Of a stretch of 64,000 bases of DNA, positions 39,901 to 51,300 are shown piece by piece. The notes beneath the pieces are model-generated. The model did no database searches. It was given only the letters and a program-made list of their open reading frames with translations, and had not been told where the DNA came from. Positions within the stretch are counted from its first letter, which is position 1, and each line of letters begins with the position of its first letter. Source of the DNA: Polytrichum commune (taxonomy: Eukaryota; Streptophyta; Polytrichopsida; Polytrichales; Polytrichaceae); NCBI GenBank assembly GCA_950295325.1, contig OX485805.1:28073501-28137500 (forward strand), read 5' to 3'. The position numbers were made by a program, and so were the translations under genes.

Positions 39901-42546
39901 TTTTGTTGTCATTCCTGTTGTTCATGAACAGAGAAATAGCTAAGTTGTATATTGGTGGAAGAGGTTTTGCAGCAGTCTCGCTATGTGTGGCTAGAGGTTT
40001 AGGCATGACAAGTGCTGATTAATCTAGCAGGTTATTTTCGAGGGAGAGGCTGGTGTGGATGAGGGGGGTGTCACCAAGGAATTCTTTCAGTTGCTGACTC
40101 GGGAACTTTTCAATGTTAGTTATGGTGAGCATCCTGACAGTTTCGTTTTGGAGCTTCTAAATTGGCTCTAGTATTTAGGTAATTGTGATGTGGAAATGTT
40201 TTGATGCCTTTTCCAGATTGTAGATTATTAGGTGCTGGTTATTCAAATTAAGTCTTATCCAGGATAGTGTTTGGCAGGAATGTTTGTGTACAATGACGAG
40301 ACCCGTAATTTTTGGTTTAACCGCGATTCTATGGAGACTGAGCATGAATTCCGGCTTGTAAGTCTTTTCCATCTGTGTAGCTTCATCTATTACCATCGTT
40401 GTTCATCTTGTGCACCACAAGCAGCAGTATTTTTTGGACCTAAGATTAGCGCAGACTGATGCAGTTGTGATTTGGCAGGTGGGTAGCATACTGGGTCTAG
40501 CTATATATAATGGAGTCATTCTTGATATCCACTTTCCTCAGGTACAAACAATGCTAGCCTATCCCTACCCCTGATTCTTTCAATATTAAAATATAAATTT
40601 GAAATCGTACATAGATTAATTTGACTATGCAGTTGAAACCTAGACTTTACCAGATGCTGAGACTATTTGGAAAATCCTCTCTCAGGGTTTTGTCATTTGT
40701 TTTGGTTTCTCAGTGTATTTAAAAGGGCATTCAATGGTGTGGACGAGCTACAAGGATGGTTTCATTGAATCTGTATGACTGAACCTGTTTTTTATTTGTG
40801 ATGGGATTGCAGGCAGTGTACAAGAAGCTAATGAAGGAAGATCTGTCTCTCAAAGATCTCCAAGACTTGCAGCCACAGTTGGCCCGTGGCTTTGAACAAC
40901 TTCTTGAATTTGAAGGCGATGTTGCAGACACTTTTTGCCAGACTTTCCAGGTAACTCATGGGAGCAACTGTCAAATAGGGATGTTGTTAGGTACGTGTTA
41001 CTGAGTCATTTTTTTCCAAATCGGACAGGTTGTTCTGTGGTTTTTTTTCTTACCTCAGTTAGATTTTAAAATTCCAGGTAGAGTTGGAGCTGAACCATTT
41101 CTCCTGCATTTTGAACTGCAGGTTACATATGAGTATTTTGGTGAGATGAAGACGTACGATCTCATTGAAGGTGGAGGTGATGTAGTTGTTACTAATGAAA
41201 ATAGAGAAAGGTACTGCAGCGACATGGACCTACTCTACTTCATAGAGAATATTTTCACCTTCCTTTCCATTTTAGCTGGAGTTAGAGAAGAGAACTACAA
41301 AGTTTCTTGCTACCCTAATTAGAATTCACAATGTTCGGTAATGTGTCTCAGGTACGTTGACCTTTATGTGAAATATATCCTGGAGGATTCCATCAATGAA
41401 CAATATAATGCATTTCACACAGGCTTTTATCAGGTCCGCTCCCACCACTTCTTAATATATTTGGAAGATTATGAGTCACTCTGCTTATGTATTATATTTC
41501 TAGCTTGTGCACAGTTTGACAAAGTGCAGTGAAACAGGTATGTGGTGGGCCAGCCTTGACTCTTTTCCGGCATGAAGAACTGGAGCTACTCATTTGTGGA
41601 CTACCACACTTCGACTTTGATGTATGTGATTCCCTGTTAAAAACTTTTGAATGATATGCTTCTTGTGCCTTTTTTTTTTTATTCAAAGATGTCAGTGTAG
41701 CTCAGAATTTATGGGTCAGAATTTATGACACCCAGTTGGTTTGGCATTTCCAGGCGTTGGAGCGTGTGACAGTATATCAGAATGGATTCTCAAAGGATAG
41801 TCAAGTCATAAAATGGTTTTGGGAGCTTGTAAGTGTTCACAAGCCATCACTCTAAATTGTTTCACTTCTCCAGCTGTTTTTTGAATGGTTGAACAGGAAT
41901 CTTCTCTTGTAGGACTAAGGAAAATCACAGTTGTGTTGTGGCACTTTAACTAGGTTGGTGTAAACTCTCTCCATCAATAATTGTGCAAATACAGTTCTTT
42001 TTGTTACAATCCCTGAAACCCAGTCTATTGGCGTTTTCAGTTCATGTTACTTCATGTGAGCGAGGTTTAATTTTTACTAACCACTTGCAAAGTAGTTTTG
42101 AGAAGAAATAAATGAAAAGCGAAAAGATTGACAGATTTGAGAGGTCCCGACTTGCAGGTGAAAAGCATGTCCCTGGAGGAGAAAAAGCAGTTACTCTTTT
42201 TCACAACAGGAAATGATCGGGCACCAGTGGGGGGCTTGGGTACCCTCAAATTTATAATTCAACGCAATGGTGATGATACAGACAGGTATGTGAATATCAC
42301 TTCTATTTGTAGTATGAAAATGATCTGCTTTGCTTCTGCAAATGCTTACGCAAACTGTTATTTTACTTATAAATCGACCCTATCCGAAGTTGGTGATGGC
42401 TTGGTGCTCCTTGTACAATGTGTAGGTTACCAACTGCTCATACATGCTTCAATGTACTTATGATTCCAAATTATAGCTCCAAGCCCAAATTTGAAAACCG
42501 GCTGAAGGTTGCTATTGCAAACTCAACTGGGTTTGGGCTGCAGTAG
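30956..42546 (+). CDS. Small HERC-type E3 ubiquitin ligase (RCC1 propeller + HECT)
   Basis: Predicted E3 that takes ubiquitin from an E2 onto its own cysteine and passes it to substrates. Thirty-one exons: 30956-31172, 31328-31483, 32582-32743, 32819-32937, 33109-33156, 33312-33476, 33591-33787, 33924-34064, 34190-34319, 35609-35794, 35926-36030, 36246-36335, 36601-36644, 37446-37509, 37673-37758, 38088-38148, 38293-38388, 38748-38813, 39463-39507, 39614-39709, 39811-39888, 40031-40124, 40278-40357, 40479-40541, 40813-40950, 41122-41210, 41352-41433, 41538-41621, 41754-41828, 42158-42285, 42426-42546. The frame joins to 1,101 residues (human HERC4 about 1,057). Seven RCC1 blades with cores such as [13 protein letters not shown] fill about 20-395; the HECT domain is about 745-1101, with [12 protein letters not shown] and catalytic Cys1069 in LPTAHTCFN. 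One junction is uncertain: the exon 10 donor at 35795 was chosen because later donors (35842, 35844) do not keep frame. Confidence 0.93.
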
Positions 42547-44247
42547 ATTTTAGAAATTCTGAAAATGGAGGGATTTGAAGTCAAACCACTTCTGTTGTTA
42601 AGTTAGCAATTTCTTCTATGATTCTTTAAGGTAGCTGTGAAGGTTATATTGTATTTAATAGTGTCTGACACATGTTTGGATTTGTCATTGGTCTCAAGCA
42701 AGCTCTTGTGTCCATCGCAATCATTCAAATGTTATTTTCAATCACCAATCCAAATTGAGCACCCTAGCAGTTGAGATGACTGATTTGTGCTCTTAGGAAG
42801 AAGCTTTTCTTGGAGAGTAGAACACTGAACACTGGAATATAGAGGACTCAATAATATATGTTGCTTTACACGGGACACCCCTATGATGAGCTAAGAAACA
42901 TGCTTCGTAAACATTCTCAATCTATTTCCTGGAGTCTTGGGGTACTCACAGTATTTTGTCCACCTCCTCTGATCTTCCTAATAGAGGCAGAAGTCTTTCT
43001 AGGTTTCTCCAGTGTTGGATGCCTAGGAATGGTCTGGTTCAATCTTTGCCTGGTTGTAATATAATATCGTTTCCCTTTGTATAGGTTGTTAACATTATTT
43101 TAAAAGTAATATTTTGAAAACATGTGCACTTTTCTAATAATAAAATGTTCAATTTATGGATGCATTATAAGTGTCTCTAAGACTATGTACTACTGCCTTT
43201 TGCACAGGAATTGAAAGGTCATTTCATTAAGATCTACAGTATCTGTATTTCGATTATCAACAAGTTAATTTCACAAAAAAGCTTGGTGACTGCACTTCAC
43301 TTTATAGTGAATATGGAGTATACCCCATCAACTAGGGCTTAATTTACTTGGAGCAGAGCTGCTCTCTGCATTTGCAGGGTATCTCATCTTTAATCTACTG
43401 CTGATAGCATTAGTTGACCCCAGGATTTATGACAAATTCAGGAACAAATCATCCAATTACATTTTTGGCAAAGTTTGGAAAAGTCATTATCAACACCACA
43501 CTGAAAGCTAATAACTTCACAAAATATGAGAACTACACTAAATAGTGCTAATAGTGTGGAAATAAACACTGTACACAACTCTAATTTTCTAGTCAAAGAC
43601 TGCTGGTCTTATCCCAAGTCCTCGTGAAAACTTCCAGCCTCCTTGTTGCACATTAGTTTTTGAACAAAAGTAGCACATAATCAAATAATCACCTGCATTA
43701 AATTTCTTGAAAAACAAAAAATGTGGCTCATGCTAATTTTCTACAGAACAGATCTACTAATAATTTAGGGTGGATTGGATTCTTACAGTGAACATTATAG
43801 TGGATTCTAGAAAATTACTGTGGCCTACAATAATAATATTGTTTAGTGTACCTAAACAAACACTCCTTAGTTGCTTGTTTATTGAGATTGTTGATTAGTG
43901 ACCATCAGTAATTCCTGATGTCTTCTTTGTAAGACATGTAATGCACAAAGAGGATGTGCAATGCAGTGGTTACTACTGTGCATCAGAATGGAATAATCTG
44001 GCTCCGCTTTTGTAATGAATACTCCAGATATTAATAACCAGGGTTAAAGTTAAGCTTATTTGAAGTAGTCCAACTTCCATACCAAATGCGAAACACTAAT
44101 CTTCTTCTACAAAGACACCTACAGATGTCATCTTCACTCCCCTTGGAGTGATGTAGTTGAATGGGAACTATGATATGTCCTATTCTATATCCTAGAATAC
44201 TATTGATTATGGACATCATGATTTTTATTCCAGATGTTGGAAGAATA
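42547..44247. other. Spacer between convergent HERC and SDHAF2 genes
   Basis: About 1.7 kb, AT-rich, comprising the two 3' flanks. No credible open frame or structured repeat seen. Confidence 0.5.
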
Positions 44248-47200
44248 TCACTGATTTCCAGCTTGAGGACCACCAACCTTCCGGTTATCATCCCACCCTC
44301 GAACCCAGGGTTGGCCTGGAGTTGCCCTTGTATTGGGAGAAGAAAATGTGGTCAAATTTACTGAGATTTGGTCCCGTATGGCTGTGAATACCTACAGTAC
44401 ACCAACCAATATAAGAATGAGCAAACCCTGTCAATCACATATTGAGGCTAAAGCTAACTAAAGTCTCCTTTACCATCTATGATATGAAATGTCACCTGAC
44501 TAGTAGAGCCACTTCCCCAATTATGAGGCCTTTCTAGGTTACACTAATGGCCATAAATGGGGTAAGCACATGACACCTGCCATTTGTTTGCTCAATAATA
44601 TCTTCATGTTATGCAAAAACTATCATGTAAAGCACGCCAATTTGATACACTAAAAATTTTGCACTTCAAGGAGTTCCTTATCTTGACAAATAGTGTTATG
44701 TTGACAATTAGCAGACTTGACACTACTAGACTTCTATGCATCTAGTTTACTCACTTTGCAAATAATGTATGTGACACTAAATACCATAAACGGTGTGGAG
44801 AGATAGAGAGCTCAAAGAAAGTAGCCTTCTCAATGATTGGGACCCTCTTACGCATGCTTGTTCACTCAAATCCACTTTATACATGAGCTTTCAACTTGAG
44901 AGCTTAAACTTTCTAACAGGCTTATAATGCTGATATGGTGCCTTGATGGATCCCATGTGCCTTAAAGATATATCAAGCTCACAATAGTTTGAGCTTTGGA
45001 TGAAAGCTTGTCAACTTCTCATATCAAACTCCTGACTAATGCATGGTATAACAACATACATCAGATACTTACAGTGTTGGTAGCCAATTCAGGAGGTACT
45101 TCTGCCTGTCCAGTAAGCCAGTTCCACAAATCTGGATTCTCCTAATACACCCCAACATGATGGGTGAGCACAATGAAGTGGAAAACAGGCTTTGAATAGA
45201 ATAGAAAATGAAGCCGACCAATCATGACTGCAATTAATTTACAAGACAAACATGATATTTGATTCTAAACCCAATGTGAAGTATTGTGAATAACCATAGT
45301 GGCCAGTGACAATACATCGAGTTCTATCACGCTTTGGATGGTGGCAAATGAAAATGATGGCGTCTTTCAGTAACCTGATGGGAGATCAATCAAATACTTC
45401 ATGGGTACAGGAAAGAGCTTCCAAAAGGGGCCACCGGAGACATGAGAATTATAATTTCAGTGACAACAAAGAACAAAAAGATGTTCTTACCTCCTCAAGC
45501 AGGTCAACAAGGTCCTTCAACCTATTCTGATCTAAGTGTGCAATATTCTCTTCCGCCCACTTCCCAAGTAACAAGTCAAGCTCCAAATACCCACGCTGCC
45601 GACTCCTGTAAAGAATTCTGCAAGGCATTCCTCAAGTAAAATGTTAACATAATCTGCACAAGAAACACAAGCTGAACACCACATGAGGAGGGGCAGTCAA
45701 ACAATGCAACACCAAATCACCTTAATGTGGTTCAACTCAGCACCATCAAGCATGTCACTGCTACAGATTGAAGAGAGGTTTGATTGCCTAACACATATCA
45801 GGTATTTTTGAAAGCAGCATTGCAACTTCTTGATTCATCCCCACAAATCCACACAGATTTTCAAGATTACAACACCCTCACACTTCCACAAATTGTATCA
45901 AGAACGCCTACACAAACAGAAGAGGTTGCACAAACACCCCACAAAATTGAAAATAACAATCCTCATTCACAAGCATATATGATACTGCAAGCTTGATTAG
46001 ACATAAGGAAATTTCACTCCTTGCTGATGAGGGAAAAACTATGCAATAACCTAGGGGGTGCAAATACTATACGTAGAGCTTAAGCCTAGGATGACCAAGA
46101 TCACAAGCAGCATGGGTAGCTCAAAATGAAGATGAGGACTAAAGAGAAAACGCAGCAGCACCAAAACAGTTAGCAGGTGGAGAATTTCAGGACAGAAGTA
46201 CTTTGTACAATCAAGCACACCTACATCAACATAAGAGGTTGCACAGACAACCACAAAAGCATGATTCATAAGCGCAAATTATTTCCCAAGCTTAATCTGA
46301 CAGAGAAAAGTTTACAGTCCTTGCTAAAGGGAAAACTATGCAATGACCTGTGGAATGTTCAAGTGCACACACAATACTGTAAAAAGAAGTTGGGACTGGT
46401 AGAGCTTAAACCCTAGAATAATCAGGATCCCAAGCAGCATTGGTATTTGAAAATGGAGTATTTGAAAATGGAGATGAACACTGAAAAGAAATAGCAGCAG
46501 TAAAAAAAAGAGGTTGCAAGTGGTGGTTTCAGGACAGGAGTGATTCATGAAATCAAACACACCTACACAAACAGAAGGGAAGAGGTTGCGCAGACCACCA
46601 GAAAAGTATCATTGACAATCCACAAGCGCATATAATTCTGCAAGCTTAATTTGTCATAGGAATAGTTTACAGTCCTTGCTAAAGAAGGGAAAAGTGTTCA
46701 ATAGCCTAAGAGAGTGCACATTAAAACCATAGGGCTTAAACCCTAGGATAACCAGGACCACAAGCAGCATCGGTAGCTAAAAATGGACATGAAAGATCGA
46801 AGGGAAATAGCAGCAGTACCATAATACTTAGCAAGTGGAGAATTCAGGAAAGAAAAGAATTTTTACTTTTTTTGACTTCCCATACCTGTTGAAAAGACTG
46901 CGCTTTCCATCATCATCTTCATCACTCTGCTTCTTGGTGGCTACCGCCTCATCACCAACAGCACTGGTAGCGAACGTTGCTATCCTTGGAATAAATACTG
47001 CACCGCTTGCTTGTACACTGCCACCGTTTCAAATCAAACGTCTCAGAAAAACTCTCTTAGCCATCACCAAAAAAACCTACCTCCTAACCATCGCAACTCT
47101 GAATTGTCATCCAAAACCATCATACTCATCTCCAAAGCATCATAGTCGAATTAGGGTTTCATGTATCTTGAAAGATCAAAGTGTCTTCACGCCTAATGCT

Positions 47201-47562
47201 CAGAGGAAGAGCTGAGATTATAGTGAAGAGCAGGTCTACAGATGATGTGCAATTGTGCTCTCCCACTCTCCCAAATCCATCGATAGGGCAGGCCGGTGCA
47301 GCTATCAATCCTGTCAACAATTGCCTACACTGAAAATCACCCAAATTCGGGTTTCCAAATCCACCACACAGCCATCCAAAACCGCTCAATTTTGATGAAA
47401 TGAGAAATGGAGAAGTAGGGCTTACTGCCAATTTTGCTCTGCCAAACCCTGAAGGCTGTAGCGGCTGTAAAACGAAGTATCGATCGCACGCTTTGAGGAC
47501 AAAGCAGGGGAGGCTATCCGACGCAACGCGGCTAATCTGGCGACCGCCACTCTCGATGCCAT
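44248..47562 (-). CDS. SDHAF2: Succinate dehydrogenase assembly factor 2 (SDHAF2/Sdh5)
   Basis: Mitochondrial factor needed for covalent FAD attachment to the SDH1 subunit of complex II. Five exons on the minus strand: 47562-47426, 47017-46886, 45617-45491, 45141-45073 and 44391-44248, phases consistent, 202 residues (Arabidopsis protein about 188). Residues 1-45 form a classic mitochondrial presequence rich in Arg, Ala, Ser and Leu with no acids for about 30 residues (MASRVAVARLAALRRIASPA). The conserved domain begins RILYRSRQRGYLELDLLLG, continues with ENPDLWNWLTGQ, and ends with the plant-specific extension TRATPGQPWVRGWDDNRK. The acidic linker QSDEDDDGKRSLFNR precedes the domain. Intron 2 (1.27 kb) is largely a tandem repeat. 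It is divergent from the calmodulin methyltransferase gene. Confidence 0.94.
45885..46850. repeat. Three diverged tandem copies (about 300-355 bp) in SDHAF2 intron 2
   Basis: The blocks CACACCTACA(C/T)(A/C)AACA, AGAGGTTGCACAGAC, TTGCTAAAG..GGGAAAA, AGCTTAAACCCTAG(G/A)AT and CAAGCAGCAT recur three times in the same order. The TTGCT block is at about 46021, 46320 and 46675. Non-coding. Confidence 0.85.
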
Positions 47563-48346
47563 CCTTGAACCTGTATGTATGCTGACGTTCAAATCGCACC
47601 TCCAGGAGATGAGATGATGGCAACAAAATGCTTCGGTGGTGGGAGAATTGGTGAGGCTGCCTGATTTATTGTTGAGGGGAAGAAAAGAGAATGAGTGACG
47701 AGTGATGATAGAGTCCTGCGGTGGGGACTGAATGAGGAAGGCTGCTGGCTTCCTCTCCTCCTCCCACGACTCAAGGCCTTTCAGGGCAACAAACGTAGAG
47801 GAGGCCTAAAAAAAACCAACCACAAAAGCTGACGTCATCCCTGAACGAAAAAAGTCACTAAAATATGTACACCTATTTTTATATAATATCTGAATATGCA
47901 CATACATAGCTTTACACGGCACATGCCGAGTGGGTCGGGACTGCCATGGAGGACTTCGGAGGTGATGATGTGGCATCCAACCCTCCTTCTTCGCAAATGA
48001 TGAGAATGTCAGTGGTTGGTTAAGCAGAGTGACACTTGCACGCATTCTCAAAGTTGCAGTTAACCCCTCCTTCGTTCTTACAACTGTGATGAATTGGGGG
48101 AATGGGATATGAATTATTGAACAGTGACCCGATCTTTGCCACTTGCATCCATTTGCTGTACCGTGTTCCACGTTCTTTTCACCCATCAGCAGTAGCAATT
48201 TAGACTACAGACAATTTGGAGAGGAGTGGGCATTCTTGGGCTCATCGTAAGAAATGGAGGAGAGTCCGGAAGCAGAAGGAGCTGGAGAGACGGTGACGAT
48301 GCCCCATCCATCACCCCCGCCGATTGCCACCATAGATGGGAAGAAG
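47563..48346. promoter_or_regulatory. Bidirectional promoter region of SDHAF2 and CaM-KMT
   Basis: The start codons of the two divergent genes are 784 bases apart with no gene between them, so both promoters must lie here or overlap. No TATA box was convincing. Several open frames in it are chance. Confidence 0.55.
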
Positions 48347-51300
48347 ATGGCTGCTACGCCACCCTCTGCATCTTCCCTGAGATGGAGTTTACTGGGTCGC
48401 TTCATTTCGTCCAAAAGACCAGGTGCTCGTTGATCCACTGTGTGCTGGGCTATCTCCATTGCCTAACTCACGTGTTTGGAATATGTATTCAGCTCCGGCT
48501 CTCTGCTGGATACCCAAGCCTAAAGACTTTGTTTCAAATTTTTCATTGTAGGATTGGAAGGAGTATGTGGTGGGAGCTGGCGATAGTCTGTTCTTCAGTT
48601 TTGAACAGCAGCATGTGTCGAGGATTTGGATCCATGTCATTTAGGAGGTATTTGTGTGCTGCGGTCCTGGGTTTAGGGTTTTGGATGCTGATGGATTAGG
48701 TCCATTGCCTAACTCACATGGATGGAATGCGTATCCAGCTCCGGCTGTGAGTTTGGATACCCAAGCCTATAGACTTCGTTTCAAATTGTTCATGTATGGT
48801 TGGTTGCACTGCGTGGTGGGAGCTCACGGTAGTCTGTTCTTCAGTATTTCGATGATTTGGATCCAAGTCCTTTAGGAGGTATTTGCGTGCTATGATCCTG
48901 CGTTTAAGGTCTTAGATGCCTAACTCATCACATGTTTGGAATGCGTATTCAGCTCCGGCTGTCTGCTGGATATCCAAGCCTAAAGACTCCGTTGCAAGTT
49001 TTTCATTGTACGATCCGAAGGACTGTGGTGCGAGCTTGCGGCAGTCTGTTCTCCAGTATTGAACAGCAGCATGTGTTGAATTGGATCCATGTCTTTTAGG
49101 AGGTATTTGTGTGCTATGGTCCTGGGCTTAGGGTTTTAGATGCCGATGGATTAGGTCTATTGCCTAACACATGGTTGGATTGTGTATTCAGCGGCTGTGA
49201 GTCTGGACATCCATGCCTACAGACTTTGTTTTAGCATTTTTTTGGTATGGTTGGAAGTATTGTGTGGCGGAAGCTTGCTGTAGTCTGCTTTGCAGCATTG
49301 ACCAGCAGCATGTGTTGATTTGGATCTATGTCTTTTAAGAGGTATTTGTTTGCTATGGTCCTGATTTTAGGGTTTAAGATGCTGATGGTGGATTTGGGTG
49401 TCCTTGGTTGTTTTTGGCCCTTCTGAAAGCACTTGTGGTTGCGATGATTGGTCATGTGGTTACAGCAATGGATCTTACCAATACCCTCAGGTTGGAAGTC
49501 CAGGGTAGAAATAAGCAAGCAAGAGAGGGACTCAGGTGTTGGCTGTGTGCAGCGAACAGGGAAAGTAGCTGACAAAGACTTGGGTAGAATCTCAAGGCGA
49601 CCAGCAGGACGGTTCAATGTCATCCACTGCTCTCCAGTTCCTCCCCCTGAAGATGATGAATCCAGAGGCTCTGCAGGCTCCAAGCACAGTACCAATAGCA
49701 ACAACGAGGAGGTTGTGATGCAGTATGCTGTTTCCTCCAATCCGGATGTTGTGCTCACCCTGCGGTAAGAGAGGAATGCAAATTTCACATGGCTGCACCA
49801 TTAAAATTCTCATTTGTATACCTAACTTAGGTCATGGAAGCTTTGGAGTTCTTGAGGAATTTCTACTGGAAGTATTGGTTTTGGGACTGCAATTGACTAG
49901 ATGTACAACAATGTCAGATTGTAGTATGACTACTTTGTTGTAATTGGAAGGACAGAGACACAACCTTGTCATGCACATGTCACTATTGCCTGTTATCATA
50001 TTCCTCAACATCGTCATTGACATCCTTTGGTCAACAAACTTAGCTGAAATCGGTCACATGTTATGTGCATCATTTTGCATTGTTGTACAAAAATTGTATA
50101 GTGTGTGAAGATTTGTAGATCTGGTTGTTGACAAGCAGGGCGCATGTGGAAGTCATGTGCATGTTGTTGCTATGCAGGCAGCGCAAGGATGCTGATGTCA
50201 GGCTGAATGACTTCATTGTCTCCCAAAAGCACAACATTGATAGCACAGGTCTTGTATGTGAGTAGCTCCAACCTGCTTTCAATACCCTCATGCTCCTTAT
50301 CTGTGCTTTTGATTTATCTGCTGATTATGAATTGGCCAACATATTCTGAAGTTTTTATGAGCTTTCTTAAGAGCGCTAGTAAGGCCCCGGTTGTTTGTAA
50401 TATGGTTGAACTGATAACAATAGAATTCATGAACCATGTGGCGGTCAACAATTGACTTCATGAATACTTACTAATCACCAGATTTATCTGGATAAGTCAA
50501 TCTGGTGAATCCTTATGGGGTTTGCTCTGGAAAACCCTAAAGTTTACTGTTGGGGAAAACAAAACTAGCTTTCCACTTCAGGTGAAATTCTGGAAGACAT
50601 GTTTTTCAATTTGCCTAAAGAAGTATTAAGGTGTGCTGACAGTGTTGACTAAGGACATTGTGGGCAGTGTGTATCAAGACTACATTCAAAACCATAGTAA
50701 GCAAGCAATGTGAAAATGATGATTTGCATGAAGTGTTGGACAAGAACCAAGATTTTGCCATTCCATACTTTGCAAAAATTATGAGCTCTCTCCAAGTTAA
50801 CCATTATGAGAAATTGGTGACCAACTTAACTGAAATCCTCTGAAGCTTATATTGGATAGTTACAACCCCAAAGATGTGGGTTGGATGGTTCAAATCAATA
50901 ATGACCTATTTTATTTGGAGATCCAAAAGAATGGCATTTTAAGTGTCCTTCTAAGGACGCATTCATACTAGACCTAATACAGGCTTTCAAGGGTTAGAGT
51001 TCTCAATTGAGCTTTGGAGGCTAGTAAGTTAAAACTGGCTTACCGATTGGTAATTCTGGTTTGGACAGGCTTGTGGCCTGCAGAGGAGATTCTTACCTAC
51101 TACTGCATTTCCCGACCAGAGCTTTTCAGGTGAAAACCTTGGGACTGGTTTTTAGTGCTCAATTTATAGATACACTCCTGGCTTTTTAGTGTTCCGATCA
51201 ATCTACTCAATTTAACATTAATCTGTGGTGCAGAAATAAGCGAGTGGTCGAACTCGGGGCCGGATACGGATTGGCTGGTTTGGCAATTGCTGCTTGTACT

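Noticed and set aside
41503-41537. Acceptor at about 41504 giving [12 protein letters not shown] before the HECT C-lobe
   Set aside because: That frame stops after about 20 codons; the acceptor at 41537 yields [11 protein letters not shown], which matches HECT proteins.
47159-47626. 155-codon open frame on the minus strand
   Set aside because: It overlaps SDHAF2 exon 1 in another frame; the presequence frame splices perfectly into the conserved domain, this one does not.
50318-50400. WPTYSEVFMSF segment as the CaM-KMT exon carrying the WPSE motif
   Set aside because: It has no usable acceptor and a wrong phase; WPAEEILTYYC at 51069-51129 fits both phases and the family better.
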